From Eumeta japonica (taxonomy: Eukaryota > Arthropoda > Insecta > Lepidoptera > Psychidae), in NCBI GenBank assembly GCA_005406025.1, contig BGZK01000100.1, forward strand, positions 558,001-622,000: a DNA stretch of 64,000 nt. Reading direction: 5' to 3'. Positions 1 through 11,709 of this stretch are shown here, in pieces. Position 1 is the first letter of the stretch. Every line of letters starts with the position of its first letter. The translations under genes and the position numbers were made by a program. The notes under the pieces were generated by a model. The model ran no database searches. It had not been told where the DNA came from and saw only the letters and a list, made by a program, of their open reading frames with translations.

Positions 1-2602
1 AGCTCGTGAGAAATCTTATTCACGACTGGCGAAATATGCATCCGTTTAATGTTTATAGTGTTTATATTTAATGAGTTTATAGTGTCAAATTATCTACTTG
101 AAATGTTTAATTAATGATAATGCTTTAAATATACAAATAAGATAATATATAAGTATCGAATAATAAATTTTTAACATTTTGTTCGTGTAGCAAAGGCGTA
201 CTTATTTTTATTGCTGAATTATTAAATATTCATCAAAAAAAATTAGATAGAACTACTTTAAGGAGTAGTGTGAAAAATATCCTAAACAAACACTTTTGGA
301 AAAAATTTTCAACACACACACATGCACGCAAAAATATATATAGACACACCGAGATTATTCGTAAAATGCTCAAAACAGATTTCTAGGAGCTTAAAATCTT
401 AAAATCTGACAAAAACTCTATTTTCGGTTATTATATTATATCTTTCGCATTTACGAAAATAAGTAACAAATAATAACAAAAGGAGAAATAATACGAAAAA
501 CAGTAGAAGGAAATTAAAAAAGGCATTTTAAAATATTTCAACTGCTTATATCTTTCGAACGCTTAATTTAATTTTGATTTCCTTTACGGCATTTGGCGCA
601 ATTTGATAAAGAAAAAAAGATGAACAAATAGCAAATCAATCAACCAATGCATCAAAAATTCCACATATTATCTTGCAAATATAATTTTTTTTCGAATATT
701 TTCTTAACGAATCAACCAACCGATTTCGATGCAGTTTACGACGTTGTTTATTAAGAAAAAGAGTATGTTAGGTTTTAGAATTTATCGCTTTAGTAGTTTA
801 AAAAGTATTCTAAAAAATACTTTTCGAATAGATACTTTTCCAAGAAATCTTAAACAAATCAACCGATTTTATGAATTTAACAGCAATAAACGTTTTTTAA
901 GAAAAATAAATATATAAATTTTAGAATTTATGGATACTTTAGAATAGTTTAAAAAATATACTAAAAACCAGGCAAGAGCATGTCAGACCATGTTCACTGT
1001 AGGGTTCCGAAGCGATTACTACAAAGAAATGCATTACTGATGAAAAAACTACATTGTTACACTTTTTTCCATATGTCTCGCAAAGAATAGATATAATCAC
1101 TTTAGTCGCCTATACCCAGAGAAGCAAGTAAATGTGTTAACTATTACTTTGAAATTAGCGTAAGCACCAGCAAAAGGGCGTATCTTCATAGCACGTACGC
1201 CCTTTTGTTAACAAGCGCCGTTTTTCGGCAATAACTCAAAACCGGTATATCAGATCATGTTCAAAATAATTTTAGTTGATTTATTTATTAAGTATTACTT
1301 TCACAATTTTTTGATATTTTTTGGTAATATGGTTTTAAAAATAAAGCGGGAGACACTATTTCTACTATTTTCGTAGCGATTATTTCCAAAAACATTCATT
1401 TAGTCAAAAAAATTAAAAACTTTAAAATGTTTTTCAAAGAATTGTCAAAATATGTGCCACTCGTTGATGTTTGCTGAAAAAAAATTTGTTTCAGCTTCAT
1501 GTATGCAATGTCTTCCATAGAAATATTTATTTTGTTATCTACTACCAAACTAAGTAGCGACTTATATAAAACATCTACACTATAAATGTCATCAATATAA
1601 ATCTTGTAGTGTTTTAGTAAACTGCCTTTGACATACGGACGGATATGACGAAACTATAAGGGTTCTGTTTTTGCCATTTTTGATCGGAACCTTAAAAACG
1701 CTTTTTGGAAAATGTTTTTCTAATCATATCGCATGAACCAACCAATCGATTTTGAAGCATTTAGCAACGATCAAGATTGCTTTTTAAGTAAAACAACTGG
1801 GGTAGATTTTGAAATTTAACGATAGAGCAGTTTACAAAATATTGTAAAAAAACACTTTTAGAAAAATATTTCTTGAACGCTTGAACAAATCAGCCAATTT
1901 TTATGCAGTTTGTGGCAGTCGATACCTCTGCTTGAGAAAAGAGCTGATTGGATTTTGGTATGCATCGATACGAGTAGAGTATTGTGATAGTTATTAAAAA
2001 AAAGATTCCAAAACTTTATTTTTGAAATTCCATAAAATTTGCTTGCCGAAATCGGTTCAAGTTTTGAGGAAGTCTATGTTGAGTACAATCTGCGTTTCGA
2101 TCAGTTAAACCGTTCAAGAGATGAGATTTACATACACACACACTCACACACACAGAGACAGAGACATTATTCGGAAAATGGACGAAATATATTCCTAGGA
2201 TCCTAAAACGTCAAGGTTTAGTAAAAACGATTTTCCAAAATCTGGATGAAAACAGTAACTTTCCAATTTTATGAAAATGTTTAATTTTCATAGCGAAAAG
2301 TTAACAATACGATCAATTTGATAACATTCTCCTTTTTTTTTGAAGTAGGTTGAAAATCGCTATATTTTTAATATTTAAGCAAACTATATGTTATACCTAT
2401 CTTTATTAATAATATTAATTAAAGAAGAAAAAAAATAAAATTAAAACAATAAAGTGACCACAAAGCGTAATTCATGTCTATGCGAGGGAAATTATGGACA
2501 CCATAGTAATAAATAAATGTACATAGTCCTAAACGCCTAAACTTTTAACTTAAACATAAATAAAGATCTCACTTAAATATTTTGACAAAAAAAAAAACTC
2601 AC
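1..2602. repeat. Intron with degenerate ~147-bp tandem units and a nested repeat
   Basis: This is the intron after the exon at 2603-3202. At 690-960 and 1735-2010 it holds about four diverged units sharing: AATCAACCGATTTT; a GCAGTTT or CATTTAGCAACG core; TTTTAGAATTTATCG-like text; and AGTTTAAAAAGTATT-like text. A second repeat (964-1705) interrupts the array. Two copies of a tail sequence with CA-rich microsatellite, ATTCCTAGGATCCTAAAA and CAATTTTATGAAAAT lie at 310-520 and 2125-2320. A third tail copy lies at 23756-23955. Confidence 0.6.
964..1705 (+). repeat. Interspersed repeat family B, copy 1
   Basis: About 740 bases, starting near CAGGCAAGAGCATGTCAGACC and ending GACGAAACTATAAGGGTTCTG..GGAACCTTAAAAAC. 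The same text, inverted, is at 26170-26965, and the first part, inverted, is at 4838-5180. Shared landmarks are GTTCCGAAGC, TTACACTTTTTTCC, TATACCCAGAGAAGCAAGTA and AACTCAAAACCGGTATATCAG. The GACGAAACTATAAGGGTTC ending is a form I know from abundant Lepidopteran repeats. No coding capacity seen. Confidence 0.6.
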
Positions 2603-3202
2603 GTCATTAGGATCATCCAAATAATGTTGTTTGATAACCTCCATCTGCAAGTTCTGAAACGTCGGCATCGATATTGAATTTCTTCTCAAGCCGGCTCTCC
2701 TCTGCGCCATTTCTGCCTCTCTATCGATCAGAGCCTTCGACTCTTCCGCACCTTGCGCCTTTGAAGTGCTGGGCTGTACCTCGTCCATAGTTACCGATGT
2801 CGATTCTGTACTGGGACTGGTTAAGTTACTGGAGTAACCTGGACTTTGGACATTGCTATCAGCAGATTCCGGAGAGCTAGCGTTCTTCTTTGGAGGATCA
2901 GTTAGGGTGATATACAGAGTGCCCTCTGGTGTCGAAACCACTATCGTATCGTTGTCCGGTGAAGTGTGAACGGGGCCTATGTCTCTCGCGTGTATAGTTA
3001 TTGGCGTTACATTGTCTTTTAGTATATTAGACTTTTCTATAGGTCTTTCGAGATCCTTACTTCGCTTCGGTCGAATCGGCTCATCGGCTTTGACGTGGTC
3101 GAGTTCGATGAAATCGTCGACGAACGGTATGTCGACGTTGTTCTTGATTTCGGTTGAATTGAGACCATTCGCGATTTCTTCCGGTGGAATTTTGTTTTCC
3201 AT
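2603..3202 (-). CDS. First coding exon of an unrecognised protein
   Basis: A 200-codon exon starting at an ATG in good context (CAAAATGG) and ending after GATCCTAATGAC at a consensus GTGAGT donor (phase 0). A splice acceptor (TTTGTTTCAG) lies 33 bases upstream of the ATG, so the 5' UTR is split. A 3-codon upstream ORF (ATG CAC GAT TAG) sits in the leader. Codon use and GC content stand out from the flanks, as for real coding DNA. The protein start is acidic and looks disordered, with Pro/Ser/Thr-rich stretches (SPGYSSNLTSPSTESTSV). It then has a likely basophilic-kinase site, RRNSISMPT, followed by QNLQMEVIKQHYLDDPND. There is no signal peptide or membrane segment. Downstream exons lie left of position 1. 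I do not recognise the family; it looks like the regulatory N-terminus of a larger protein. Confidence 0.75.
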
Positions 3203-3235
3203 TTTGTTTCTAATCGTGCATCTCGTTCAAAGTTT
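3203..3235 (-). other. 5' UTR piece with upstream micro-ORF
   Basis: The stretch between a pyrimidine-rich acceptor (AG at 3236-3237) and the ATG of the exon at 2603-3202. It contains the out-of-frame ATG CAC GAT TAG, a 3-codon uORF that could reduce initiation. The acceptor implies at least one further 5' exon at higher coordinates. Confidence 0.5.
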
Positions 3236-4290
3236 CTGAAACAAAAAATTGAAAATTGTTACGATATTTTGTGTAAAAATAATTTTTAATTATATCAAAA
3301 AATAAAATCCACGAAGTATTAAACTTTGTAACACATGAGACAAAATAAGAGAATCATTTTGAATTGGAAATTAATTCCGTTCCCTCCCATGTTCCGAATT
3401 TATTTTTTTCCTTTTTATTAGGTTAGTCAGTACAATCATCCTGATAATGAAGTACAAAAAACAAGAAAAAAATCACCACAAATCCAATGTACAATAAAAT
3501 TACATAAAACGTCGTTGAATAAATCACTGATATTTATCTATGGCTTAATATTTATTCCTATTAAATTGAAAGAGAAACATTTTTTTTTCTCTGACCGGAT
3601 TGTGAACAAGAAAATGACTCTACTTAGTTCTAATACCAGTTTAGCACTGAAATCATCAGCATCAGCGAAGGCTGCGTGTGTTTACACGGATTATCGTATT
3701 ACGCTATTAACAGCTCTCGCCCTGTTTGCGTTGCGATTATTTAAACCTGTATGCAGGCTCTTACACACTAGGTAAAGGTGCCTATAATTTGTGCTATTAT
3801 GTAATAATATGAAAATTTAAAAACACATAGATACATCTATGTGTGTGTTTTTAAATTTTAAATTAATGGCCAATGATTCATATTAATTAACTAATCTTAG
3901 GGAAAAGAACGGTAGTTGTCAGAACTCAATCCTGATTTATTTTGGACTTTTGACCGTTTTATTACGAAGTTTTCAGCAACTACATTGAGTAAACAATTCA
4001 ATAATAATTAATAATCAAAGAACTAGTAAGCATTTTGCTTGGAATAGTTCAATAATTACTTTTTCGAATCATTTTTTATTAACTATAGTACATTTTAATA
4101 GTAGTTTATATTGAAAAAATTTTGATACTTGAACGTTGGTTAAATGTTGGCGAACAGGAGCGTTATAAAACATGGACTACCCTAATGTTTGCACGCTTAT
4201 TTATGATACGACAACTCTTTGATGTGTACACAAATATTAAATTTGGTTAATCGAGTGAGTTACGATGCTGTACATACGCACACGTAAGTG
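3236..4290. other. Non-coding stretch, nothing gene-like
   Basis: AT-rich DNA upstream of the first coding exon of the left-edge gene, presumably part of its first intron. The only structure seen is an imperfect palindrome at 3812-3859, with arms AAAATTTAAAAACACATAGAT, a 2-base centre and a small GT-repeat insertion in the right arm. Confidence 0.5.
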
Positions 4291-4298
4291 GTTACAAC

Positions 4299-4462
4299 CA
4301 GGGCCGGACCGTGAGTTAAGGGGGCCCTGGGCTAATACTACTGGGGCCCACCTATTTTTTCGCATATCATCAATTTTTGACTGACTTGACTTAGCCGGGG
4401 GCCCCTTGAATCCACGGGACCCTGGGCTGAAGCCCAAAAGCCATATGGTAGATCCGGCCCTG
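4299..4462. mobile_element. hAT-like MITE (164 bp)
   Basis: A short element with terminal inverted repeats beginning CAGGGCCGGA and ending TCCGGCCCTG. It is flanked by 8-base near-identical sequences GTTACAAC (4291-4298) and GCTACAAC (4463-4470). An 8-bp target duplication and CAGGG termini are the hAT signature. Subterminal GGGGCCCTGGGCT and AGCCCAGGGTCCC motifs also mirror each other. It carries no transposase, so it is non-autonomous. Confidence 0.7.
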
Positions 4463-4837
4463 GCTACAACGGCCATGTGAAAATACAAATATGGGGCCTG
4501 TGTTAGAGATAGAACGCGACACAGTGTTTTGTGTTAGTTTCGGCGAAAAGGGAAGTCTTTTTTTATTGATAATATTTTATACGACTCCATTAACTACCTG
4601 GGTGTTCTATGTTTTAGTCAAGACCTAAGCAACTGCGTGTTTAAAAGCATAAGGCCTCTTCAACCGTCTCCCTTTTAAACAGACACTTAACAAAAGTTAC
4701 TTTTAAATAAAGTTTACGTTCCACGTCCTTGTTTTAATGGTTATTCGGACTAAAACCCAGTAAAAGGAAGACACGGAAAACGAATTTTATTTTAAAAGTT
4801 ACTTTTTGTTAAATATCAAAAATAAAAAAATCACAAA

Positions 4838-5180
4838 GATAACGCCTAATAAATACTTTCAACGAAATTTGATTTGAACATGATTGGATATACCGTTTTG
4901 AGTTATTGCTGAAAAATTGCGCTACTCAACAAAAGGCCGTAAATGCTGTGAACATACGCTCTTTTCCTGATGCACCTTAGCTTACACTAGTTTAAGAGTA
5001 ATAGTCGACATACCTACTTGTTTCTCTAGTTAAAGGCGACTAAAATGTTTATACCTATTTTGTGCGGGAAACAGAAAAAAGTGTAACAACGTAGTTTTTT
5101 CATCTGTACTACATTTCTTTATAGTTACGGCTTCGGAACCCTAAAATGAACGTGGTCCGACATGCTCTTAGCTGGTTTCT
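4838..5180 (-). repeat. Interspersed repeat family B, copy 2 (truncated)
   Basis: The inverted first part of the repeat at 964-1705. It is recognised by GAACATGATTGGATATACCG, AAAGGCCGTAAATGC, TACTTGTTTCTCTAGTTAAAGG, AAAAAGTGTAACAACGTAG and GTGGTCCGACATGCTCTTAGC. The far end of the family is missing. Confidence 0.6.
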
Positions 5181-5229
5181 TATTTATTTGCTGATGACTT
5201 AAAAATTTTACAACCAATCTTCTATCCCA

Positions 5230-6010
5230 GCGACGTAAGTTTTCGTCAAGAAGATATAAATAGACTGTCATTTTAGTGCAATGTCATACGTGACATTTAC
5301 TAAGTTGAGGTCTAACTAAATGTCGTGTGGTTCAATTCTTTAGAAATAAAAATGTTTTGCTAAATAAGTATGATATCAATGGTATTGACGTGCAACGTGT
5401 CGAACAGATTCGTAATTGGAAGTTACACTTGACACTCGTTTAAAATTCGATAAGCAGGCATATAGATACTGTAGTTTCAAAAGTTTTAAAATGGAAGGTT
5501 GCATAATACGGAATCATAAATTTTTAGAAACATTGCTAGCAAAAGCTACTTTGTCCGATAGCCTAGTTCGCCCACAACTTGAATTTTGTAGTACATTTTG
5601 GAATCCTCATTGCGATGTATATGTTAAAAGGATACAAAATGTTCAAAGTTGGTTTTTTTATGACATTTCGTGCAATGACTTATCGGCTATGCGTTTGCCT
5701 TCTTTGGAAAAAAGCTTGCAATATTATAATTTTCCATAACTAGTCAATCGTAGAATACTTCTAGATTTAGTGTTTCTTTTTAAGATATTTAATGGAATTA
5801 TCGATAGTGATGAATTACTGTCCAAGCATCGTGTTAATATTCCCAAAAATATGCCAAGACCGAATAAATTCATGTTGTTTAATGTTCCGCGTTCTCGGTT
5901 TTTATGCTTGTTTAAATAGATTATGCCGTTAACTCAATATATTGTCAAGAAAAAGCGATTTTGAGCTGGACGTATCCTCTACACAGCGTAAATTTAAGTC
6001 AGAGCTGAAG
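5230..6010 (+). pseudogene. Non-LTR retrotransposon fragment, reverse transcriptase C-terminal part
   Basis: The frame 5416-5739 reads VTLDTRLKFDKQ, then LSDSLVRPQLEFCSTFWNPHCDVYVKRIQNVQ. This is the thumb or post-catalytic portion of CR1/Jockey-like reverse transcriptases (typical LVRP-LEYCS-VW-P pattern). After a stop and frame change, the following DNA still reads LVNRRILLDLVFLFKIFNGI. The upstream half (TKLRSN, INGIDVQRVEQIR) is in another frame. The catalytic YADD part and the endonuclease are absent. It is a dead 5'-truncated copy with several frameshifts. Confidence 0.7.
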
Positions 6011-7423
6011 CTCTGACTAATACTAGCTTAAACTAGTAGTACAAATTTTAAGTAAAAGTTGTGCTACTAATCACATATACTAATTATTTAAATGAAGCTA
6101 CATATTGCCATGTCTATTTTAGGAATATAAAATATGTTATTTTATTGTTGTATAAGTAAATTTTCAGTGAATGCTTAATAAGATACTAAAATTAATAAAA
6201 AGCCCCTAACAGTTAATAACTTTGTTGTTGTTTGTTTATCAATATCGTTGCATGCTGGGGTCTCCTATAATTAATGAAGCACATTGCAATATATCTAAAC
6301 CATGTTTTATAGCTCATACGTGTATCTTGTTGGAGATCCATAATAATAAATAAAAAAATAAACATATAAAGTATATTATTGTGAACGGTATAAGTTTCTA
6401 TGAGTGAAACAATTTTGGGAATTGATGTAGTAATTCGGTTCAATAGTGCAAATACTCTATAATATAATAATAAAAAGTCAGGGATAAATTTTTAAATAGA
6501 TGTTCCAAGTTTGGTGATGATCGGTCAAATGGTGGCGAAGTTTAGCGATTTCGTATACATAATCATCCGTTTTTATGTATACACATGATGAGCCTTCGTT
6601 AAACTTTAAAAATATATAGCCTCCTCCATGAAATTAAACTCTAAATTCACGCCTGATATGTATGAATTCCTTGTTAACAAAATATCAGTTTACAATTTTG
6701 TATGTGCTTCACTTTCTCTTCCCAAACATCGAATACATGTATGAATAATAAAAAACATTTTAATGATTTCTTTTTAGTTCGCCTACTTAGTGCAAATGAT
6801 GCAAGTGCACTAATGGAAACTGACGCTTCTGTCTATTTAGTTATTACGAGAACTACACGAATGAATACCTCAAAATTGGTAGAGAAGACCTAGTATTTAA
6901 TTTAAAATAAAAGCAGTTTGTCGCTTAGAGAATCAAATAACTTACAGAAAGACGCCATCTGTTGGAGGATAGTAATCCCTCTATCCCCAAACAGATTGAT
7001 GGATGCTATAGGGAACGTGCAGAAACTATAGATGGCACCACAAAACGACAGCAGTGACACGGTGTGAATAAAATAAGAAACTTGCGAGACCTATCACCCT
7101 TAAGTTAAAAATACCGTTCCAAAGTAAATATCCCAAAATTAGCATATCTAGCATTACATTTTAGTTTAATATGAGTAACGTTATGAAAAATGTGGAAAAT
7201 CCGAAAGTGCACAACTCACACTCATATTATACAACAAAAGAATAAAAGGTATGAAAATTAGTAAAATAATGGATGTAAAAAAATTTTGTTAATGTATTGA
7301 CAGCCAAATGTGATTCTAAAGAATCTTTTTTTCGATAGTACAAATCAAAAATAGTATGAAATATATTTCGACAGCAAGTAGCCCACCTCCACTCTCTTGC
7401 CACCACAAGTAATAGTTACGTTA

Positions 7424-7934
7424 GGGGCCGTCCATATATTACGTCACCGATTTTTGCTGATTTTCGACCCCCCCCCCACAATCATCCTATCGTCATTTCC
7501 TAATGACCCCCCCCCTCTCATGAAACTGACGTCATTTCCCAGTTTGACAAAATTAAAACATTTGCGGATTTGAAAAAATAGGATAACATTAAAACGTTTT
7601 GTTATAGAATCATCTTTTTTATTATTACGTACTTTGGCAATGTTCATTAATATAATAGTTTATTCTTCCCTATTCTATACATATATTTAGTTTTCTTTGG
7701 ACAGCTCCCACGGAGTTTTCACCCATTCTTGCAAATCCTGGATCACGGGTAATATCTCCGTATCCTCCCCATATTCATTTTGGCTCGAGTACAATATACC
7801 ATTGTACATTTAGGAGTAACTGGTATCACAACAATGACGTCAATTTCGAAACGCCCCTTCTCCATCATTTACCGTCATCCGCAGACCAACCCCCCCCCCC
7901 CCAATTTAGAATGACGTAATATATGGACGGCCCC
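7424..7934. mobile_element. Harbinger-like MITE (511 bp) with poly-C tracts
   Basis: Perfect 23-bp terminal inverted repeats begin GGGGCCGTCCATATATTACG at 7424 and mirror at 7912-7934. They are flanked by TTA (7421-7423) and TTA (7935-7937). A 3-bp TTA/TAA duplication is typical of PIF/Harbinger elements. Inside the ends are C-runs of 10, 9 and 13 bases (7468-7477, 7507-7515, 7890-7902). No intact transposase is present. The superfamily is inferred from the TSD only. Confidence 0.7.
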
Positions 7935-7937
7935 TTA

Positions 7938-10389
7938 TTTTATTGATAAATAATATATGACATAAATAAAAATTAATATTTTAAGTTTTCTATCATTTTT
8001 GTAAATTAAAATATTGATTATTTTTAAAATACCCCTTAACAAATGTTATTTAGTCGCTATTAGTTTGGATAAGGTCAAATATATTTGATAACCCATTGTT
8101 AGTTCACTAAATTTGAATGAAAACTAAAAGAATAGAACAATATAACTTTTTACATAATTATTAAGCACCGAAACAGCATTTGCCAAGAACGATATTATAA
8201 ATATCGAATATTAAAAAAAAAATGAATGAAAAAACATCTCATGAGAAAGAAGTAAATCATTTGTACTGAAATGAAAAATTATTGTAATTCGCAGTAAATA
8301 TTTGAAAACCATCAACAAAGATGTGATATATATGTATACATTTTTAGCACTATAAATTTTATTTTAATTCCCGTGAATTTCCAAATAAAAAATAAATTAT
8401 TAATAAAAATACTGATTTTTTTGCATTATTTTATTTATATTTAATTTCCCGCTAAATAAATTAAATTTTCTTTTTATTTTCTTATAACCTGGACATGGCG
8501 CTATTATAAGAAAAATAGTACATAATTAATAATAAAAAACAGTCGCAGCGAAACAAGTAAAAAAAAGTATAAAAAGAAATGTACGTATAATAAAAAGAGA
8601 TGAAAATAGTGACAACAATTTTGCATGAGAAAAACTAAAGAAGTTGTTCGACTTTCATTAATAACTACTAAACGGTTCCGAGTTCAATAACAAAAATCAA
8701 TAGGGATACTTTTAAGGATATACGGAAACTTATTTAATACAATTTATCTTAATCCATTGCTTATACTTCTCTAAATCATGAAGACCCACCGACGCTCAGA
8801 GCAACAGACGGATGTAATCTAACGTAAATTAATTAGAAAATGAAATATTTTTGTAACTTAATGTCTCTAGTTATTTAAACATTAATAATAAAGCGGATTT
8901 AACGCTTAGTTTAAAGTATGAGAACGATTTTATGTAGCGAAACTCTGAAGTATGCCCACATATTGAGAGTAGAGCACACTCACACGTTGCGTGTTGTGAG
9001 TCGTGCAATACGGATTTTGTCCGATTAACAATAATCGACAGCGAGGATAAAATACATCGAAATACCAAAAAGTTATTACAAAAAGTTGGTCACGAAGAAG
9101 AGGAAGTGATAAGTGGTAGAATTATTGCTCAAACATAAATTCAAATGTCAAGAAAACAGTAAATAATGTTCTTAATGAATTGTTATTGAACATTTTCAGA
9201 AATAACCTCTTTTTATTTCCTCAATTCTAGTGAATTCCCCTCTTTTCAGCTTGACTTGAATAGAAATACCAAAATCGTAAGTTGTAAACGCATAAAAGAC
9301 AAGTTTATCCCAGAAAATGTAAGTACGCCTGTGCCTTGTACTTATTATGTGAATTTAGCAGAAAGTGTTAAATCTAAAACTAGTCACGCAAACATGTTAG
9401 TAATTTCTTTAACTATGTTATCCGAGATTCTTTGTATTTTTGAAATCTGTAGGAACACATGGCAAGAGTAAATTTTGAGATTTTTTGTTGCCAATAAAGT
9501 GAATGCTCCAAATTATGATATTTTTAGACGGGAGGTATTTATTAGGATGTACACTAAAACAAAAAATATTATCTAGACACTAGACATATTCATCAAAATG
9601 ATTTTGATCGAATGGTAAGTAAGTATAAAATTCATTAATTTAATAGTAATTTCTAAATTATTACAGTATAATGAAGTATATATATATATACACTTCATTG
9701 GTATTCATACAATTATTTATTTTCTATTCCATGACAAATTAATATTATTAGCAAAAAAACAATAAAAATTTATACCGTCGGATATATGTTTATTTTTCTT
9801 GGATATATTGGATCATCTACAAATGCAATACATTTTAATAAAATATTTCTTTAACTTTTTCCGTTGTTTGGTACTCGACAGTATATAGTGTTTTGTAACG
9901 ATTATACAAACGATAACGTTTCGGCTTTTTGACACCAGATAGTAAACGTTCGCCACGCACGTTTCTATAGAAGCAGAGAATGGCATAGCTGCTATCTTTC
10001 ACCAGATGGCAGTCTATTAATAAATTAAGAAGCTACAATTATTTTTTATAATAAAGATACTGAGCGTTCTACCATTATTAATAATATGATATTTTGTAAG
10101 TGTGGTTTTTGGTGTCATTATAAAAAAATCCCGTCTTTTATGAAATAGCATGGAATAATGCAACAAAATCTCATGTTCAAAATGTATTCATAATATTGTT
10201 TATTTTTTGACTGCAAGAAGGAGATTCCGTATTACGATATTTCTAGCCCTCTGTTCTTAAAATTCTCAAAGACATTCACAATAGTGGTTTATAATTAAGC
10301 GAAACACTGAACAAAACATATCACGACCAACTAGGCTCCCATAACATACAAGTTGTAATCGTCTATTAAGTTACTGTATAATTATTAAG
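7938..10389. other. Gene-poor AT-rich DNA
   Basis: No exon-like or repeat-family match was found here. Short open frames such as 8871-9068 have no splice context and ordinary composition. A near-palindrome surrounds a TA run at about 9669-9700 (AATGAAG..CTTCATT). Confidence 0.4.
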
Positions 10390-10560
10390 CATTTACCATA
10401 TTAAAGAAAGGCCAAATTTCAAGCAATCGATACCGACAAGCTTGCGTGGAAACTTTGATGGATGTCAGTGAAGCAAGAGAGATGTGCAAACATCGTACCA
10501 TGTGGACATCTGTAATATCTGCCTACCCTTCTGAAAAATAGACCTGAGTTTATAATTAAA
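10390..10560 (+). pseudogene. LINE open reading frame C-terminal fragment
   Basis: In one frame the DNA reads ETLMDVSEAREMCKHRTMWTS and then ISAYPS. This matches the C-terminal tail I know from insect endonuclease-reverse transcriptase (craniofacial development protein 2-like) elements, TLMTVxEARxxCxDRxxWRSVVSAYP. A related copy is at 21900-22070. It is only the end of the ORF and lies next to repeat debris. Confidence 0.55.
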
Positions 10561-11372
10561 ATAATAACAATAATAATATTAGATATATCAAATGTAAAAT
10601 TCGATATGCCTTCTATTTTTCAAGTTATCCAAACAGTCATATGCGGTCTTACCAACTACGGAACCTAACGTTACACATGATCTTTTGATACGTGTTTGAC
10701 CGGTTTCTGCACGCGTTCAAGGAACGTAGACGCGTTTTTAATACCTAATCATACTGTTTGATTTTACAGTAATTTGTAAACGAGTTTGTGCATAACATAA
10801 AACGACCGACCGAAAACAATGCTCGACCCTAAAAACTATCTAAAGTCATAAGTTTGTTATTCTCAATCTTATCATATAATCTGTTCAAAGATCTTGCAGC
10901 TACAGAGGAAAATTGAGCAGGTAATAGCAGCAAAAAAACAAGAAATTACCAAAAAGTCAATACACAAAGTGACATTGTCTCGAGGTAAATATAGCCTTTA
11001 AAATACTATTTTAATGATCGGCCAAAATTGGGAAAAACTTGCAGTGGCCAGCTCGATTTCTCTGTGTGCGAGACCATCAATTGTGTACTTAAAAATATAT
11101 AAATGTATATAGAATCACCAAAATATTGACTGACATTATAATCGAATATAACACGTAGCCATTGATCTACCGCAGTAAAGTCTAAAGGAATATCGTATAA
11201 TAAACGTAAACATTTGCTACAATTACTCATAAGTATGTTTTGCATATTCGATATATGTTTTTTTTTGAAGACTAATTAAACAATTTAAAAAGAAAAAAAT
11301 ATATAAATACATGTATATTGTGATGTGCAAGTGCACAAGATTACGCTTTGATATCTGTTTATAATTACGTAA

Positions 11373-11605
11373 AGAAAAATCTACATGTCTGCTGGGACGC
11401 ATAGTAGAGAGAGGACAGTGGAAAACGAATAGCAACAAAAATATTTTTAACTTGAAGTTTTACGAGCAAATTGTAAATGTATTTGTCCAATTTGAAAACC
11501 TGCTCGTAAAACTGCAAGTTAAAAAAATTGTTGCGATTCGTTTTGTCACTTGTCCGTTGAAGTTTCACTTCTACCATGTGTTCCAGCACACATTTCAATT
11601 TTTTT
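11373..11605. mobile_element. Fold-back (long inverted repeat) element
   Basis: Two arms of about 95-105 bases face each other around a ~32-base centre. The left arm runs GTCTGCTGGGACGCATAGTAG .. AAAACGAATAGCAACAA .. TTTTTAACTTGAAGTTTTAC GAGCA. The right arm, inverted, runs GTGTGCTGGAACACATGGTAG .. CAAAACGAATCGCAACAA .. TTTTTTTAACTTGCAGTTTT ACGAGCA. Similarity is highest next to the centre. Open frames on both strands share FYEQ and LLVKLQVK because of the palindrome. It is probably a MITE with full-length hairpin structure; its family is unknown. Confidence 0.65.
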
Positions 11606-11709
11606 TTCGCAGATTTACTGCAAACTACGCTTTAGTTAGGTTAAGTACATCAAATAAAAAACTGAATTCAATCCGGAACCAAAAAAGCATCTTTAGTCTA
11701 CTCTAAAGT

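Noticed and set aside
2979..3239. Plus-strand frame of 86 codons
   Set aside because: Antisense to the minus-strand coding exon 2603-3202, which has the better composition, start and splice sites.
7444..7647. 67-codon minus frame with Gly-rich runs
   Set aside because: The glycines come from the poly-C tracts of the MITE at 7424-7934.
11365..11706. Overlapping frames on both strands sharing LLVKLQVK
   Set aside because: The shared text results from the palindromic fold-back element, not from related genes.
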